Below the pieces are notes generated by a model, which saw nothing but the letters and a program-made list of their open reading frames with translations, had not been told where the DNA came from and made no database searches. Below, piece after piece: positions 1 through 8,677 of a DNA stretch of 64,000 bases. Source of the stretch: Bacteroidales bacterium (lineage in GTDB: Bacteria; Bacteroidota; Bacteroidia; Bacteroidales; UBA932); assembly GCA_017626555.1 (NCBI GenBank), contig JAGAIM010000116.1, positions 62,001 through 126,000 of the forward strand, in the 5' to 3' direction. Numbering within the stretch: position 1 is the stretch's first letter; every line of letters starts with the position of its first letter. Both the position numbers and the translations under genes were made by a program.

Positions 1-728
1 CCCCAATGCGGAAGTGCTATTATGTAGTCGGCGTCTTCTTCTTCAGCCTTCGACAACGATCGTGCTATCTTGCTTCTCTCACCTATATAGTTGGTCTTGG
101 GCCACCTCGTGTCAAGACCCGAATTGGTGCCGTAGGTAAAGTTCAATAATGCAATCCTGATGCCTTTTCTTCTGATCATCAACGGATTGTTCTCTTCCAT
201 CTCGCTCTCGTTGCCTGCTATCCCGGTGAACCTGATGCCGTGACTTTCTCCCAGTCTTCTGTAAATGTCTATGGTTCTGTCTGCCCCTTTGGCTCCTTTG
301 TCGAATATATGGTTGTTCGCTGCAAGGAATACATCAAACCCGCATCGAGCGAGATGACCCGCAAGAGTGTCCGGCGCAGAAAAGCAGGGATAGCCTGTGT
401 ATGGTTCTCCGGCAAGGGTGAATTCCATATTTGCAACGGCAATGTCAGCCTTTTTTATTTCATCTCCTATCAGACTGAAATATGATGAGAAATCGTATCC
501 GGAACCACCTGTATGGGCGTTTCTGATCTGTTCGGAATGCATCATAATGTCTCCGAGCACACAGATGCTCAAGGTGTCCTGTCTGAATATGGGTCTGGCG
601 TATGAATATGCATTCTTCCATCTTTCGGGCATAATGATCTCTTGAGCCATCGAGGTGTGCCCTGATGCAAACAATATGAAGAATACCACTCCTGTAATCT
701 TATGTAAATATGACTTGCTCTTGTTCAA
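1..728 (-). CDS. CapA-family protein (PGA_cap metallophosphatase-like), partial
   Basis: The reading frame runs off the left edge of the window, so only about the first 242 residues are present. Visible motifs are those of CapA/poly-gamma-glutamate capsule proteins: GDIMMHSEQ near residue 60, NMEFTLAG, AANNHIFDKG and IALPHWG at the window edge, which fit the metal-binding positions of the calcineurin-like fold. A hydrophobic signal peptide (VVFFILFASGHTSMAQ) precedes the domain, so the protein is exported. No ATG lies upstream of the signal peptide in this frame. The best start is TTG at 728, because an in-frame stop lies a few codons further upstream. CapA relatives in Bacteroidetes are of poorly known function; a direct role in polyglutamate synthesis is not implied. 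Confidence 0.8.
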   Translation of the reverse strand, partial: MNKSKSYLHKITGVVFFILFASGHTSMAQEIIMPERWKNAYSYARPIFRQDTLSICVLGDIMMHSEQIRNAHTGGSGYDFSSYFSLIGDEIKKADIAVANMEFTLAGEPYTGYPCFSAPDTLAGHLARCGFDVFLAANNHIFDKGAKGADRTIDIYRRLGESHGIRFTGIAGNESEMEENNPLMIRRKGIRIALLNFTYGTNSGLDTRWPKTNYIGERSKIARSLSKAEEEDADYIIALPHW

Positions 729-776
729 AATAAACGTCAGAGGTTTATGATGTAAAATTCAGATGATTTCTAACTA

Positions 777-784
777 CAAATATA
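777..784 (-). promoter_or_regulatory. Candidate -7 box for the CapA-like gene
   Basis: Reading the minus strand gives TATATTTG, an exact match to the Bacteroidetes -7 consensus TAnnTTTG, about 50 bases upstream of the TTG start at 728. No clear -33 element is visible. Confidence 0.45.
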
Positions 785-795
785 TCAAGAATTAT

Positions 796-826
796 TTTGT
801 CTCAGACTATTAAATCGTTAAATTTG
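796..826 (+). promoter_or_regulatory. Promoter for the SPOR lipoprotein/M28-TonB operon
   Basis: TTTG at 796-799 and TAAATTTG at 819-826 are separated by 19 bases, matching the Bacteroidetes sigma-70 consensus in sequence and spacing. Transcription would begin around 832-835, leaving a very short leader before the ATG codons at 846 and 852. Confidence 0.65.
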
Positions 827-851
827 CACGAATGTGCAAGTTTGTATGAAT

Positions 852-1370
852 ATGAGAAAGTCTTTGATATTGTTGATGCTCGCTGTGATGTTGCTTGCTA
901 CGGGATGTGATTTCTTCCGTATTCTGGCAGGAAGACCAACCAGCAAGGATATAGATGCGAAGCGTGTGGAAATAATGAAGTCCGAGGAAGCGGCTCTGCA
1001 GGCTCGTCTTGATTCTATCAAAAGAGCGGAGGAGCAGGTTATTGCTGATTCCATTGCAGCGCTGGATTCCATTGAACATTACGGAATCATAATGGACGGG
1101 GCTTCCAGATTTGGAGGTTTGCAGGAAGAAAGACTCTCACGACGTTACTATATAATAGCCGGAGCCTTTCGTGACAGAAGGAATGCGCAGAAACTTGTGA
1201 ATGAGTCCGTCGATGCCGGTTATCCTGCAGAAATGATAGAATGCAGACGTGGTATGATTGCTGTAGGATTATGCCCTTCGGATAGGATTGCTGAGGTGTA
1301 TGCTTCATTCCAGATGCTTCGTAAGGAGCCATTCTGCCCTAAGGATTCGTGGATTTTACTAAGTGAATGA
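852..1370 (+). CDS. SPOR-domain lipoprotein
   Basis: The N-terminus MRKSLILLMLAVMLLATGC is a lipoprotein signal peptide with lipobox ATGC, so the mature protein should be anchored in the envelope. A charged helical stretch follows (about residues 30-75). The C-terminal 80 residues (YYIIAGAFRDRRNAQKLV through FCPKDSWILL) look like a SPOR domain, which in characterised proteins binds denuded peptidoglycan. The start is taken at 852; an in-frame ATG at 846 and a GTG at 834 are possible, but the GTG falls at the predicted transcription start. The stop codon overlaps the next ATG by four bases (ATGA), so the next gene is probably translationally coupled. Inferred role: cell-wall or division-site-associated envelope protein. 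Confidence 0.75.
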   Translation: MRKSLILLMLAVMLLATGCDFFRILAGRPTSKDIDAKRVEIMKSEEAALQARLDSIKRAEEQVIADSIAALDSIEHYGIIMDGASRFGGLQEERLSRRYYIIAGAFRDRRNAQKLVNESVDAGYPAEMIECRRGMIAVGLCPSDRIAEVYASFQMLRKEPFCPKDSWILLSE

Positions 1371-2734
1371 ATATGATTTTCCGAAGATTGATAATGACGG
1401 TCTTTGCTCTGTCATCCGGCGTTATTATGTCTGCTCAGTTCAGAGAGGGAGCAGTATATGAGGATCTCTACGACGGGGAGACGGTTTCGGCATTGAAAAC
1501 GCACGTCAGAGAATTATCAGCCGCTCATCTCGAGGGCAGAAAGGCCGGCTCTGAGGGTGAGAAACTGGCTGCTGTATATGTGACTGATATCCTCAATTCC
1601 TACGGAGTCGATGTCTTGTCGCCGGCGGAAGGAGAAGTGTTCGGTATAAGAAAAGAAAGCGGGGACACCTTGACTTCACGGAATGTCATCGGATATGTCC
1701 AGGGTTATGACAAGAATCTGAGAGACAAATACATAGTTGTCGGAGCGAGATTGGATAATCTCGGAACAATGACAATGACCATTGACGGAAAACCGTATGA
1801 AAAGATATATTACGGAGCCAACGGAAATGCTTCCGGTCTTTCCATAATGCTCGAACTGGCCAGAATGGTGCAGACTAATTCCATCCTGTTCAGGCGTTCA
1901 GTACTTTTTGTCGCTTTCGGGGCATCTGCAGAAACATATTCCGGTTCGTGGTATTTCCTCAACAGATCATTTGCCGATGTCGGCAACATTGATGCTATGA
2001 TCAATCTTGATATGCTGGGGACAGGTGATGACGGCTTTTATGCTTACACAGGCTCCAATGTGGATCTTAATGCAGTGATCCGTACTCAGTCTGCTGAACT
2101 TCAGCCTATATTGCCGGAAATCACTGCTGCGGAAATATATCCTTCGGATCATCGTGCATTCTTCGATAAGGAAATCCCTTCAGTTCATTTTACCACAGGA
2201 CGTTATCCGGAGCATAATACAGAGAAGGACACGCAATCTATCCTCGATTATGAGAATATGGAGAGAGAACTGGAGTATATCTATAATTTCACCCTGGCCC
2301 TGGCAGGAGATGATAAGGATTTTGCTTTCAGAGAGTCTGATTCTCCTGTGAAAAGCAAAGATGCTGACGGTATCGTGTCATACAGCGATTGCGATCAGAG
2401 ACCATCTTTCCTGAACAGTTACGATCCTGGCCGTTTTCTGGAAAAATGGGTATATCAATATCTGAAATACCCGCAGGAAGCCCTTCAGGAAGGAGTACAG
2501 GGACGTGTGATGGTCTATTTCATCATAGAGAAGGACGGTAAGGTTACTGATGTGAAGGTTGTCAAGGGCGTTTCTCCAGAATTGGATGCGGAGGCTGTCA
2601 AAGTTGTGAGCGCTTCTCCTAAGTGGAAGCCGGGAAGAGTGGCGGGAGAAAAAGTGCGTGTGGCAATGACCATACCTGTGGAATTCCGTTTGGAAAAGAA
2701 AGGCGGAAAATCAAGTTTCGGAATAAAGAAATAA
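1367..2734 (+). CDS. Secreted M28-peptidase-like protein with C-terminal TonB-type domain; zinc site degraded
   Basis: Residues 1-23 form a signal peptide ending SAQ. Residues 45-315 follow the M28 aminopeptidase fold: VVGARLDNLG at 125-133, GANGNASG at 150-157, NLDMLG at 213-218 and SDHRAFF at 260-266. In active M28 enzymes the first motif carries His (HxD) and the second Asp (DDNxSG); here Arg128 and Gly153 occupy those places, and the usual EE pair is replaced by ASAE (186-189). Asp215 and His262 remain. The protein is therefore probably not a zinc peptidase. Residues 350-445 resemble the TonB C-terminal domain (GRVMVYFIIEKDGKVTDVKV; ASPKWKPGRVAGEKV). It is coupled to the upstream SPOR lipoprotein by a 4-base overlap. 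Inferred role: envelope binding or scaffold protein. There is no N-terminal TonB transmembrane anchor beyond the signal peptide. Confidence 0.75.
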   Translation: MNMIFRRLIMTVFALSSGVIMSAQFREGAVYEDLYDGETVSALKTHVRELSAAHLEGRKAGSEGEKLAAVYVTDILNSYGVDVLSPAEGEVFGIRKESGDTLTSRNVIGYVQGYDKNLRDKYIVVGARLDNLGTMTMTIDGKPYEKIYYGANGNASGLSIMLELARMVQTNSILFRRSVLFVAFGASAETYSGSWYFLNRSFADVGNIDAMINLDMLGTGDDGFYAYTGSNVDLNAVIRTQSAELQPILPEITAAEIYPSDHRAFFDKEIPSVHFTTGRYPEHNTEKDTQSILDYENMERELEYIYNFTLALAGDDKDFAFRESDSPVKSKDADGIVSYSDCDQRPSFLNSYDPGRFLEKWVYQYLKYPQEALQEGVQGRVMVYFIIEKDGKVTDVKVVKGVSPELDAEAVKVVSASPKWKPGRVAGEKVRVAMTIPVEFRLEKKGGKSSFGIKK

Positions 2735-2737
2735 TAT

Positions 2738-2745
2738 TACTTTTG
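2738..2745 (+). promoter_or_regulatory. Candidate -7 box for leuS
   Basis: TACTTTTG matches TAnnTTTG and lies 20 bases before the leuS ATG. A T-rich GTTT at 2715-2718 sits 19 bases upstream, a weak -33 candidate. Confidence 0.5.
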
Positions 2746-2764
2746 CAAGATATATCATATACCT

Positions 2765-5530
2765 ATGGAATATAATTTTAAGGAAATCGAAAGCAAGTGG
2801 CAGGCATTCTGGGCTGCCAATGGTACATTTAAGGCTGAAATAGATAATACCAAGCCTAAATACTATGTTCTTGATATGTTCCCTTATCCTTCGGGTGCGG
2901 GACTTCACGTGGGACATCCTCTTGGATATATAGCCAGTGACATCTATAGCCGCTACAAGCGTTTGTGCGGATTCAATGTGCTTCATCCGATGGGATATGA
3001 TGCATTCGGACTTCCTGCTGAACAATACGCAATACAGACAGGTCAGCATCCTGCTGTGACTACAGAAAAGAATATTGCAAGATATCGTGAGCAGATGGAC
3101 AGAATAGGCTTTTCGTATGATTGGTCACGCGAGGTGCGTACCTGTGATCCCGGATATTATAAATGGACACAGTGGGCTTTTCTGCAGATGTTCGGATGCT
3201 GGTACGACAATGTGCAGCAGAAGGCTCGTCCGATATCTGAACTTGAGGCCGCATTTGCTCAGGGTGGAAGCGCTTCAGTTGATGCTGCCTGCGGAGAAGT
3301 GGCTGCATTTACAGCATCGGAGTGGAATGGGTTCGATGAAAAGCAGAAAGCGGATATCCTGATGCAGTATCGTATTGCATATCAGGGAGAAACGGCAGTG
3401 AACTGGTGTCCTGCACTTGGTACGGTGCTTGCAAATGATGAGGTGAAGGAGGGATATTCTGTGCGTGGCGGACATCCTGTCGAGCAGAAGAAAATGACTC
3501 AGTGGCAACTTCGCGTTTCTGCATACGCCGGCCGCCTTCTCGATGATCTTGAAGACTTGGATTGGACTGATTCACTTAAGGATATGCAGCGCAACTGGAT
3601 CGGTAAGAGCCAGGGTGCGGAAATGAATTTCAAGGTTTCCAACGGTACCGAAGAATATGATATGACCATCTTCACCACACGTGCTGATACTGTGTTCGGA
3701 GTGACCTTTATGGTGCTTGCGCCTGAGAGCGAGTGGGTGGAGAAACTTACAACTGCCGAGCAGAAGGAAGCAGTGGAGGAATATCTTGCAATGGCTAAGA
3801 AAAAGACCGAGCGTGAGAGGATGACAGAGACCAGGAAGGTGACGGGAGTATTCTCAGGTTCGTATGCAATCAATCCTCTTACTGGCAATAAAGTGCCGGT
3901 CTGGATTTCGGAGTATGTACTTGCAGGATATGGAACAGGAGCGATTATGGCTGTTCCTGCACACGACAGCCGTGACTATGCTTTTGCAAGACATTTCAAT
4001 CTTCCTGTAATTCCTCTTATAGAAGGATGCGACGTCAGCGAGTCAAGTTTCGATGCCAAGGAGGGCATAATGTGCAATTCAGGTTTCCTTGACGGACTGA
4101 CTGTAAAGGAGGCAATTCCTGCGGCCATCGATTATGTAGAGAAGCACGGTATCGGACACAGGAAGATCAATTATCGTTTACGTGATGCAATATTTTCACG
4201 TCAAAGGTACTGGGGAGAACCGTTCCCTATGTATTTCAAGGACGGTGTCGCAACCCCGATGCGACTTGAAGATCTCCCTCTTGAACTTCCGGAAGTCGAT
4301 AAATTCCTTCCTACCGAGACTGGAGAACCACCTCTTGGACGTGCTGCAGACTGGACTTACGAAGGATATCCGATAGAACTCAGCACTATGCCTGGATTTG
4401 CAGGCAGCAGCGCATATTATCTCCGTTATATGGATCCGCACGACGATCAGGCTCTGGTGAGCCGTGAAGCGGATGAATATTGGAGAGATGTGGATCTTTA
4501 TATAGGTGGTACCGAGCACGCTACGGGACATCTCATATATTCCCGTTTCTGGAACAAGTTCCTTTTCGATCTCGGATATGTATGTGAGAAGGAACCATTC
4601 AGGAAACTTATCAATCAGGGAATGATCCAGGGACGATCTAACTTCGTATATCGTATCATAAATACTAATACATTCGTTTCACTTGGCCTCAAGGATCAGT
4701 ATGAAACCACTGAGATACACGTGGATGTCAATATCGTAAGGAATGACCGTCTGGATATCGAGGCTTTCAAGGCCTGGATGCCGGAATATGCAACAGCGGA
4801 ATTCATTCTCGAAGATGGCGAATATATATGCGGATGGGCTATCGAGAAAATGTCCAAATCTATGTTCAATGTGGTGAACCCTGATATGATCTGCGATACG
4901 TATGGCGCTGATACTCTGCGACTTTATGAAATGTTCCTCGGCCCTCTCGAGCAGTCGAAGCCTTGGGATACGAAGGGTATTGATGGCGTAAACCGTTTCC
5001 TCAGGAAGGTATGGAGAATGTTCTACGACAGAGACGGATTCATCGTTACCGATGAAAAGGCTTCGCCCGAAGAACTTAAGTCTCTCCATAAACTGATCGG
5101 CAAGGTTCGTACAGATATTGAATCCTTCTCGTTCAATACCGCGGTGAGTGCTTTTATGATTGCAGTCAATGAACTTACAGAACTCAAATGCAGCAAACGT
5201 GAAATTCTTGAACCTCTCATCATTCTTCTTTCACCGTTCACGCCGCATATAGCGGAAGAACTCTGGGAGGCTCTCGGACATAAGGAAAGCATCACTTTCG
5301 CATCTTTCCCTGAATATATTGAGGCATATACTGTTGAGAACAACTGCACATACGCAGTATCATTCAATGGAAAGACACGTTTTACCGTGGAACTTCCAGT
5401 GGATATGTCACGTGAAGAAGTTGATGCACACGTACGTGGGCTCGGACAGACAGCAAAGTATATCGGGGACGGTAATATTGTAAAGGTTATCGTGGTACCT
5501 GGAAAGATAGTCAACATTGTAGTCAAATAA
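2765..5530 (+). CDS. leuS: Leucine--tRNA ligase
   Basis: This class I aminoacyl-tRNA synthetase charges tRNA-Leu in the cytoplasm. The HIGH-type motif is HVGH at residues 48-51 and KMSKS is intact at 695-699. Between them is the CP1 editing domain (about 235-430, with [12 protein letters not shown] and [11 protein letters not shown]), and a C-terminal anticodon-binding domain follows. The length of 921 residues is typical of Bacteroidetes LeuRS. A segment around residues 155-185 looks like a lineage-specific insert. The gene has its own promoter-like box and is followed after 15 bases by a YitT-family gene. Confidence 0.97.
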   Translation: MEYNFKEIESKWQAFWAANGTFKAEIDNTKPKYYVLDMFPYPSGAGLHVGHPLGYIASDIYSRYKRLCGFNVLHPMGYDAFGLPAEQYAIQTGQHPAVTTEKNIARYREQMDRIGFSYDWSREVRTCDPGYYKWTQWAFLQMFGCWYDNVQQKARPISELEAAFAQGGSASVDAACGEVAAFTASEWNGFDEKQKADILMQYRIAYQGETAVNWCPALGTVLANDEVKEGYSVRGGHPVEQKKMTQWQLRVSAYAGRLLDDLEDLDWTDSLKDMQRNWIGKSQGAEMNFKVSNGTEEYDMTIFTTRADTVFGVTFMVLAPESEWVEKLTTAEQKEAVEEYLAMAKKKTERERMTETRKVTGVFSGSYAINPLTGNKVPVWISEYVLAGYGTGAIMAVPAHDSRDYAFARHFNLPVIPLIEGCDVSESSFDAKEGIMCNSGFLDGLTVKEAIPAAIDYVEKHGIGHRKINYRLRDAIFSRQRYWGEPFPMYFKDGVATPMRLEDLPLELPEVDKFLPTETGEPPLGRAADWTYEGYPIELSTMPGFAGSSAYYLRYMDPHDDQALVSREADEYWRDVDLYIGGTEHATGHLIYSRFWNKFLFDLGYVCEKEPFRKLINQGMIQGRSNFVYRIINTNTFVSLGLKDQYETTEIHVDVNIVRNDRLDIEAFKAWMPEYATAEFILEDGEYICGWAIEKMSKSMFNVVNPDMICDTYGADTLRLYEMFLGPLEQSKPWDTKGIDGVNRFLRKVWRMFYDRDGFIVTDEKASPEELKSLHKLIGKVRTDIESFSFNTAVSAFMIAVNELTELKCSKREILEPLIILLSPFTPHIAEELWEALGHKESITFASFPEYIEAYTVENNCTYAVSFNGKTRFTVELPVDMSREEVDAHVRGLGQTAKYIGDGNIVKVIVVPGKIVNIVVK

Positions 5531-5545
5531 ATTTCTTTATAACCT

Positions 5546-6448
5546 ATGAAATCAAGCAAGATATTGACTGTGCTTTGGGATTATTTCCTGATGACTGTCG
5601 GTTCGGTTATTTTCTGTATGGCCTGGACTTCCTTTGTCATCCCTAACGGACTCGCCAGTGGCGGACTTACAGGTCTGTGCACGATATTCCAGTATGGCAC
5701 AGGAATTCCTGTCGGTCTGACCTATCCGATATTGAACGTTGCATTGCTCATATTGGGATTCATTACCTTAGGCAAGGGATTCGGTGTCAAGACTATTTAT
5801 GTCATCGCGCTTACTTCCGTCCTTTTTGAGGTTCTCCCGATGTTTCCGCAACTCCACGTTCTGATGGATGAAAAACTGCTTGTCGCTCTTGTCGGTGCTA
5901 CTATGGAGTCGGTGGGTCTGGGACTTGTATTGCTTCGTGGAGGCAGTTCCGGAGGCACGGATATCATCGCGATGATGATAAACAAGTATTGGCCTGTATC
6001 TCCGGGAAGGGTATATCTCATTACTGACCTTGTAATCATATCCTGTCTTCTTTTCGTGCCAGGAAAGGGTCTGGTCGATATGATATATGCTTACGTGATG
6101 ATGCTCGGATTTTCTTTCGGTGTGGATTTCGTGCTCCTTGGAAATAAATCTTCCGTGCAGATTCTCGTATTTTCATCCAAGTATGAGGAAATTGCCAATC
6201 ATATCATTCACGAAGTGCATCGAGGAGTGACTGCTCTCCAGTCGGTCGGCTGGTACTCTCAGAAAGAAAGCAAGGTGCTTCTCATCGTTGCCAGAAAGCA
6301 GCAGATGAATGAAGTTGTCAATGAGATCAAGACCATAGACAAGCAAGCCTTCATTTCCGTTTCTACAGCAATGAGCGTCTTTGGAGAGGGCTTTGAGGAA
6401 GTCAAGACTGGCCTGAAGATAAAGAAAGCGAATAAAAAGGAGGACTGA
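5546..6448 (+). CDS. YitT-family membrane protein (copy 1)
   Basis: A 300-residue inner-membrane protein with about five hydrophobic helices in residues 10-205 and a C-terminal soluble domain (about 215-295) of the DUF2179 type. Family motifs include FVIPNGLASGGLTGL and RGGSSGGTDIIAMMI. The function of YitT proteins is not established. It follows leuS by 15 bases and is separated by four bases from a second family member, so the pair is probably co-transcribed with or just after leuS. Confidence 0.88.
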   Translation: MKSSKILTVLWDYFLMTVGSVIFCMAWTSFVIPNGLASGGLTGLCTIFQYGTGIPVGLTYPILNVALLILGFITLGKGFGVKTIYVIALTSVLFEVLPMFPQLHVLMDEKLLVALVGATMESVGLGLVLLRGGSSGGTDIIAMMINKYWPVSPGRVYLITDLVIISCLLFVPGKGLVDMIYAYVMMLGFSFGVDFVLLGNKSSVQILVFSSKYEEIANHIIHEVHRGVTALQSVGWYSQKESKVLLIVARKQQMNEVVNEIKTIDKQAFISVSTAMSVFGEGFEEVKTGLKIKKANKKED

Positions 6449-6452
6449 TATA

Positions 6453-7400
6453 ATGGGAAAGACAATTTTGAAATCATCTTTAGGAACGCTTTTCAAAGAG
6501 TATGCTCTCGTTACCATAGGAGTTGTGTCATACGCATTGGGATGGACGATTTTCCTTCTTCCTAACAACCTCATAGGCGGTGGCGTATCTGGTTTTGCAT
6601 CGATCCTTTTCTATGCTACCGGACTTCCGATGGGGGTGACATACTTTATACTTAATGTCCTTCTCCTTATAATCGGAACCAAGATTCTAGGTACCGGTTT
6701 CGGTGGCAAGACAATATATGCGATAGTGATGACCTCCATAATGCTCAGTGTGATGCCGAAACTCATTCCTGCTGACTTCATTCACGAGTTCGCACTTTCC
6801 AACGGCAAATTGATATGCACTTTTCTTGGTGGTATAATTGCAGGATTCGGTATAGGCCTTTCCATTTCTCAGGGGGGCAGTACAGGAGGTACGGATATAG
6901 TTGCCCTTGTATGGTGCAAATTCTATCCTGCTTCACCTGGCCGTGTCATTCTTATAATTGATGTCGCTATCATTCTTTCCTCTCTTTTGTTTCCGTCATA
7001 TACCGAGACAGGAGAACTTCTGTCATTCTCTGATAAACTGGCGGTCGTAGTATATGGTCTTATACAGGTTACTGTCAGCGGATATGCCATCGATCTTTAC
7101 ATATCAGGATCCAAGCAGTCGGTGCAGGCTTTCATTTTTACAAAGAAAGTGGATGAAATGGCTGATGCGATCGCTTTTGATATGAAGAGGGGAGTCACAG
7201 TTCTGCCGGCTAAGGGTTGGTATTCCAAGGAGGACAAGCAAGTGATTATGGTAGTGACCAGAAAGACGGATCTGAATCTTCTTTTGAGATATGTCAAATC
7301 GATTGATCCAGATGCATTCCTTTCGGTTTCATCTGTTATGGGTGTTTATGGGCAGGGCTTTGATACGATAAAGGTGAGAACCAGGAAACAAAATGCATAA
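6453..7400 (+). CDS. YitT-family membrane protein (copy 2)
   Basis: A 315-residue paralogue of the preceding gene, with the same layout: about five membrane segments up to residue 225, then a DUF2179-type C-terminal domain. Shared signatures are LLPNNLIGGGVSGF, SQGGSTGGTDIVAL and the closing DAFLSVSSVMGVYGQGF, which parallels AFISVSTAMSVFGEGF in copy 1. The two copies are clearly diverged, so the duplication is old. The operon ends at a strong hairpin at 7440-7477. Confidence 0.88.
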   Translation: MGKTILKSSLGTLFKEYALVTIGVVSYALGWTIFLLPNNLIGGGVSGFASILFYATGLPMGVTYFILNVLLLIIGTKILGTGFGGKTIYAIVMTSIMLSVMPKLIPADFIHEFALSNGKLICTFLGGIIAGFGIGLSISQGGSTGGTDIVALVWCKFYPASPGRVILIIDVAIILSSLLFPSYTETGELLSFSDKLAVVVYGLIQVTVSGYAIDLYISGSKQSVQAFIFTKKVDEMADAIAFDMKRGVTVLPAKGWYSKEDKQVIMVVTRKTDLNLLLRYVKSIDPDAFLSVSSVMGVYGQGFDTIKVRTRKQNA

Positions 7401-7439
7401 AAAAAGTTAAAAACACATAAAAAAAAGAAAAATGTGACG

Positions 7440-7477
7440 AATGTCGGCGTTCTGAGGCACTTCAGAATGCCGACATT
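7440..7477 (+). terminator. Strong hairpin terminator after the YitT pair
   Basis: A 16-base stem (7440-7455 with 7462-7477, one G-T wobble) closes a six-base loop. The 3' side runs into GCTTATTTTTG, so it can act as an intrinsic terminator for the upstream operon. The same downstream bases contain the -7 box of the next gene. Confidence 0.75.
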
Positions 7478-7480
7478 GCT

Positions 7481-7488
7481 TATTTTTG
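7481..7488 (+). promoter_or_regulatory. Candidate -7 box for the AraC-type regulator
   Basis: TATTTTTG matches TAnnTTTG and lies four bases after the terminator stem, 35 bases before the ATG at 7524. The -33 region would fall inside the hairpin. Confidence 0.45.
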
Positions 7489-7523
7489 TCTGCCCGAAAC
7501 GGTTGTCAAATTGATGTTGTTTT

Positions 7524-8609
7524 ATGAGGATTCTAGTAATAACTGCGATACTGCTTTCATTGCTTAGCATCATATTCTGGCATATATTCAGGAATGATGG
7601 CACCAGGGACAGGTATGTAATACTGCTTCTGTCCTCGGCCGTACTTGCCATATCTGTCGATCTCCTTACAGGAGAAAAGCCACCAGTGACAATAATGATG
7701 GATGTGATGCCTGCTGTAGTCGGAATGTTTGCTTTGATTTCATCTTTGTGGGAAAGGAGTACATCCCGGATATTGGTTCTTCTTATGGCAGTATCTTCGC
7801 TTACGCCTGTCATTTACAATATTTCTTTTGCATTCGGGTGGCTGGATGGTTCCGGAACTGGATTTTGTCATTTGTTTCTGGTATTGTCGATTATTCTGCT
7901 TGCCGGTCAATTCCTTTTTGGGGTGATCGAACGCTTGCGTTCCGTGAAGCAGGTACTCAGAGCAGGCGCGGTCTGGACAGGAGTAGGACTGGCTATCGAC
8001 TCTTTTTATGTTATTGCTGTATTGCTTTGGTCGATTGTTTATATATTCGCCCGGCAGTCGTCTCTATGTGACGACAATCCGTTTCTTTGGGTGTCCCCTT
8101 TTATGATAGGAATGACTTTAGTCGCTGCGGGTATCAGGGGAACAGATGATGTCAAGTTTGTAATATGGCGTAGTCAGGAAAGAAGGATTGTGGAATCAAT
8201 GAAGGTCACTCAGGTCGAGACAGCCGTTGATCCTGCAGGAATAGATGATGTATATCAGGATATCTATGAGAGGGTCCTGGCATATTTTGAGGTGGAAAAG
8301 CCTTTTCTTGACAACGATCTTACTATTAATGATCTGGTGAAGGTACTTTATTCCAATAAACTGTATATTTCCAGGGCGATAAGCCAGTTTACAGGAAGGA
8401 ATTTCTGTCAGTTTGTCAATTTCTACAGAGTGAAATATTCGATGGAACTCTTCAGGGACAATAACGACCTGAAGATACACGAACTTGCAGTAGGCAGTGG
8501 CTTCAATTCGGACGTGTCATACAATATGGCTTTTCGTCTCTTTATGGGTGAAACTCCCGGGGAATGGTGCAGAAAAGAGAGGAACAGAAGGTTCAAGATC
8601 AAAAAATAA
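7524..8609 (+). CDS. Membrane-anchored AraC-family transcriptional regulator
   Basis: The first 200 or so residues are strongly hydrophobic, with about six or seven predicted membrane helices (for example ILVITAILLSLLSIIFW at the N-terminus). The C-terminal 100 residues form an AraC-type double helix-turn-helix: DLVKVLYSNKLYISRAISQF for the first helix pair and HELAVGSGFNSDVSYNMAF for the second, ending GETPGEWCRK. This layout suggests a one-component sensor that binds DNA from the membrane. The ligand and target are unknown. It stands alone between a terminator hairpin and the ettA promoter. Confidence 0.85.
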   Translation: MRILVITAILLSLLSIIFWHIFRNDGTRDRYVILLLSSAVLAISVDLLTGEKPPVTIMMDVMPAVVGMFALISSLWERSTSRILVLLMAVSSLTPVIYNISFAFGWLDGSGTGFCHLFLVLSIILLAGQFLFGVIERLRSVKQVLRAGAVWTGVGLAIDSFYVIAVLLWSIVYIFARQSSLCDDNPFLWVSPFMIGMTLVAAGIRGTDDVKFVIWRSQERRIVESMKVTQVETAVDPAGIDDVYQDIYERVLAYFEVEKPFLDNDLTINDLVKVLYSNKLYISRAISQFTGRNFCQFVNFYRVKYSMELFRDNNDLKIHELAVGSGFNSDVSYNMAFRLFMGETPGEWCRKERNRRFKIKK

Positions 8610-8610
8610 G

Positions 8611-8641
8611 TTGTGGATTCGAATGCGGAAGATTATCTTTG
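8611..8641 (+). promoter_or_regulatory. Promoter for ettA
   Basis: TATCTTTG at 8634-8641 matches the -7 consensus; TTG at 8611-8613 lies 20 bases upstream as a -33 element. The ettA ATG is at 8678. Confidence 0.6.
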
Positions 8642-8677
8642 CATCTGATTGAATATTTAATTAAACTATAGTCATTT

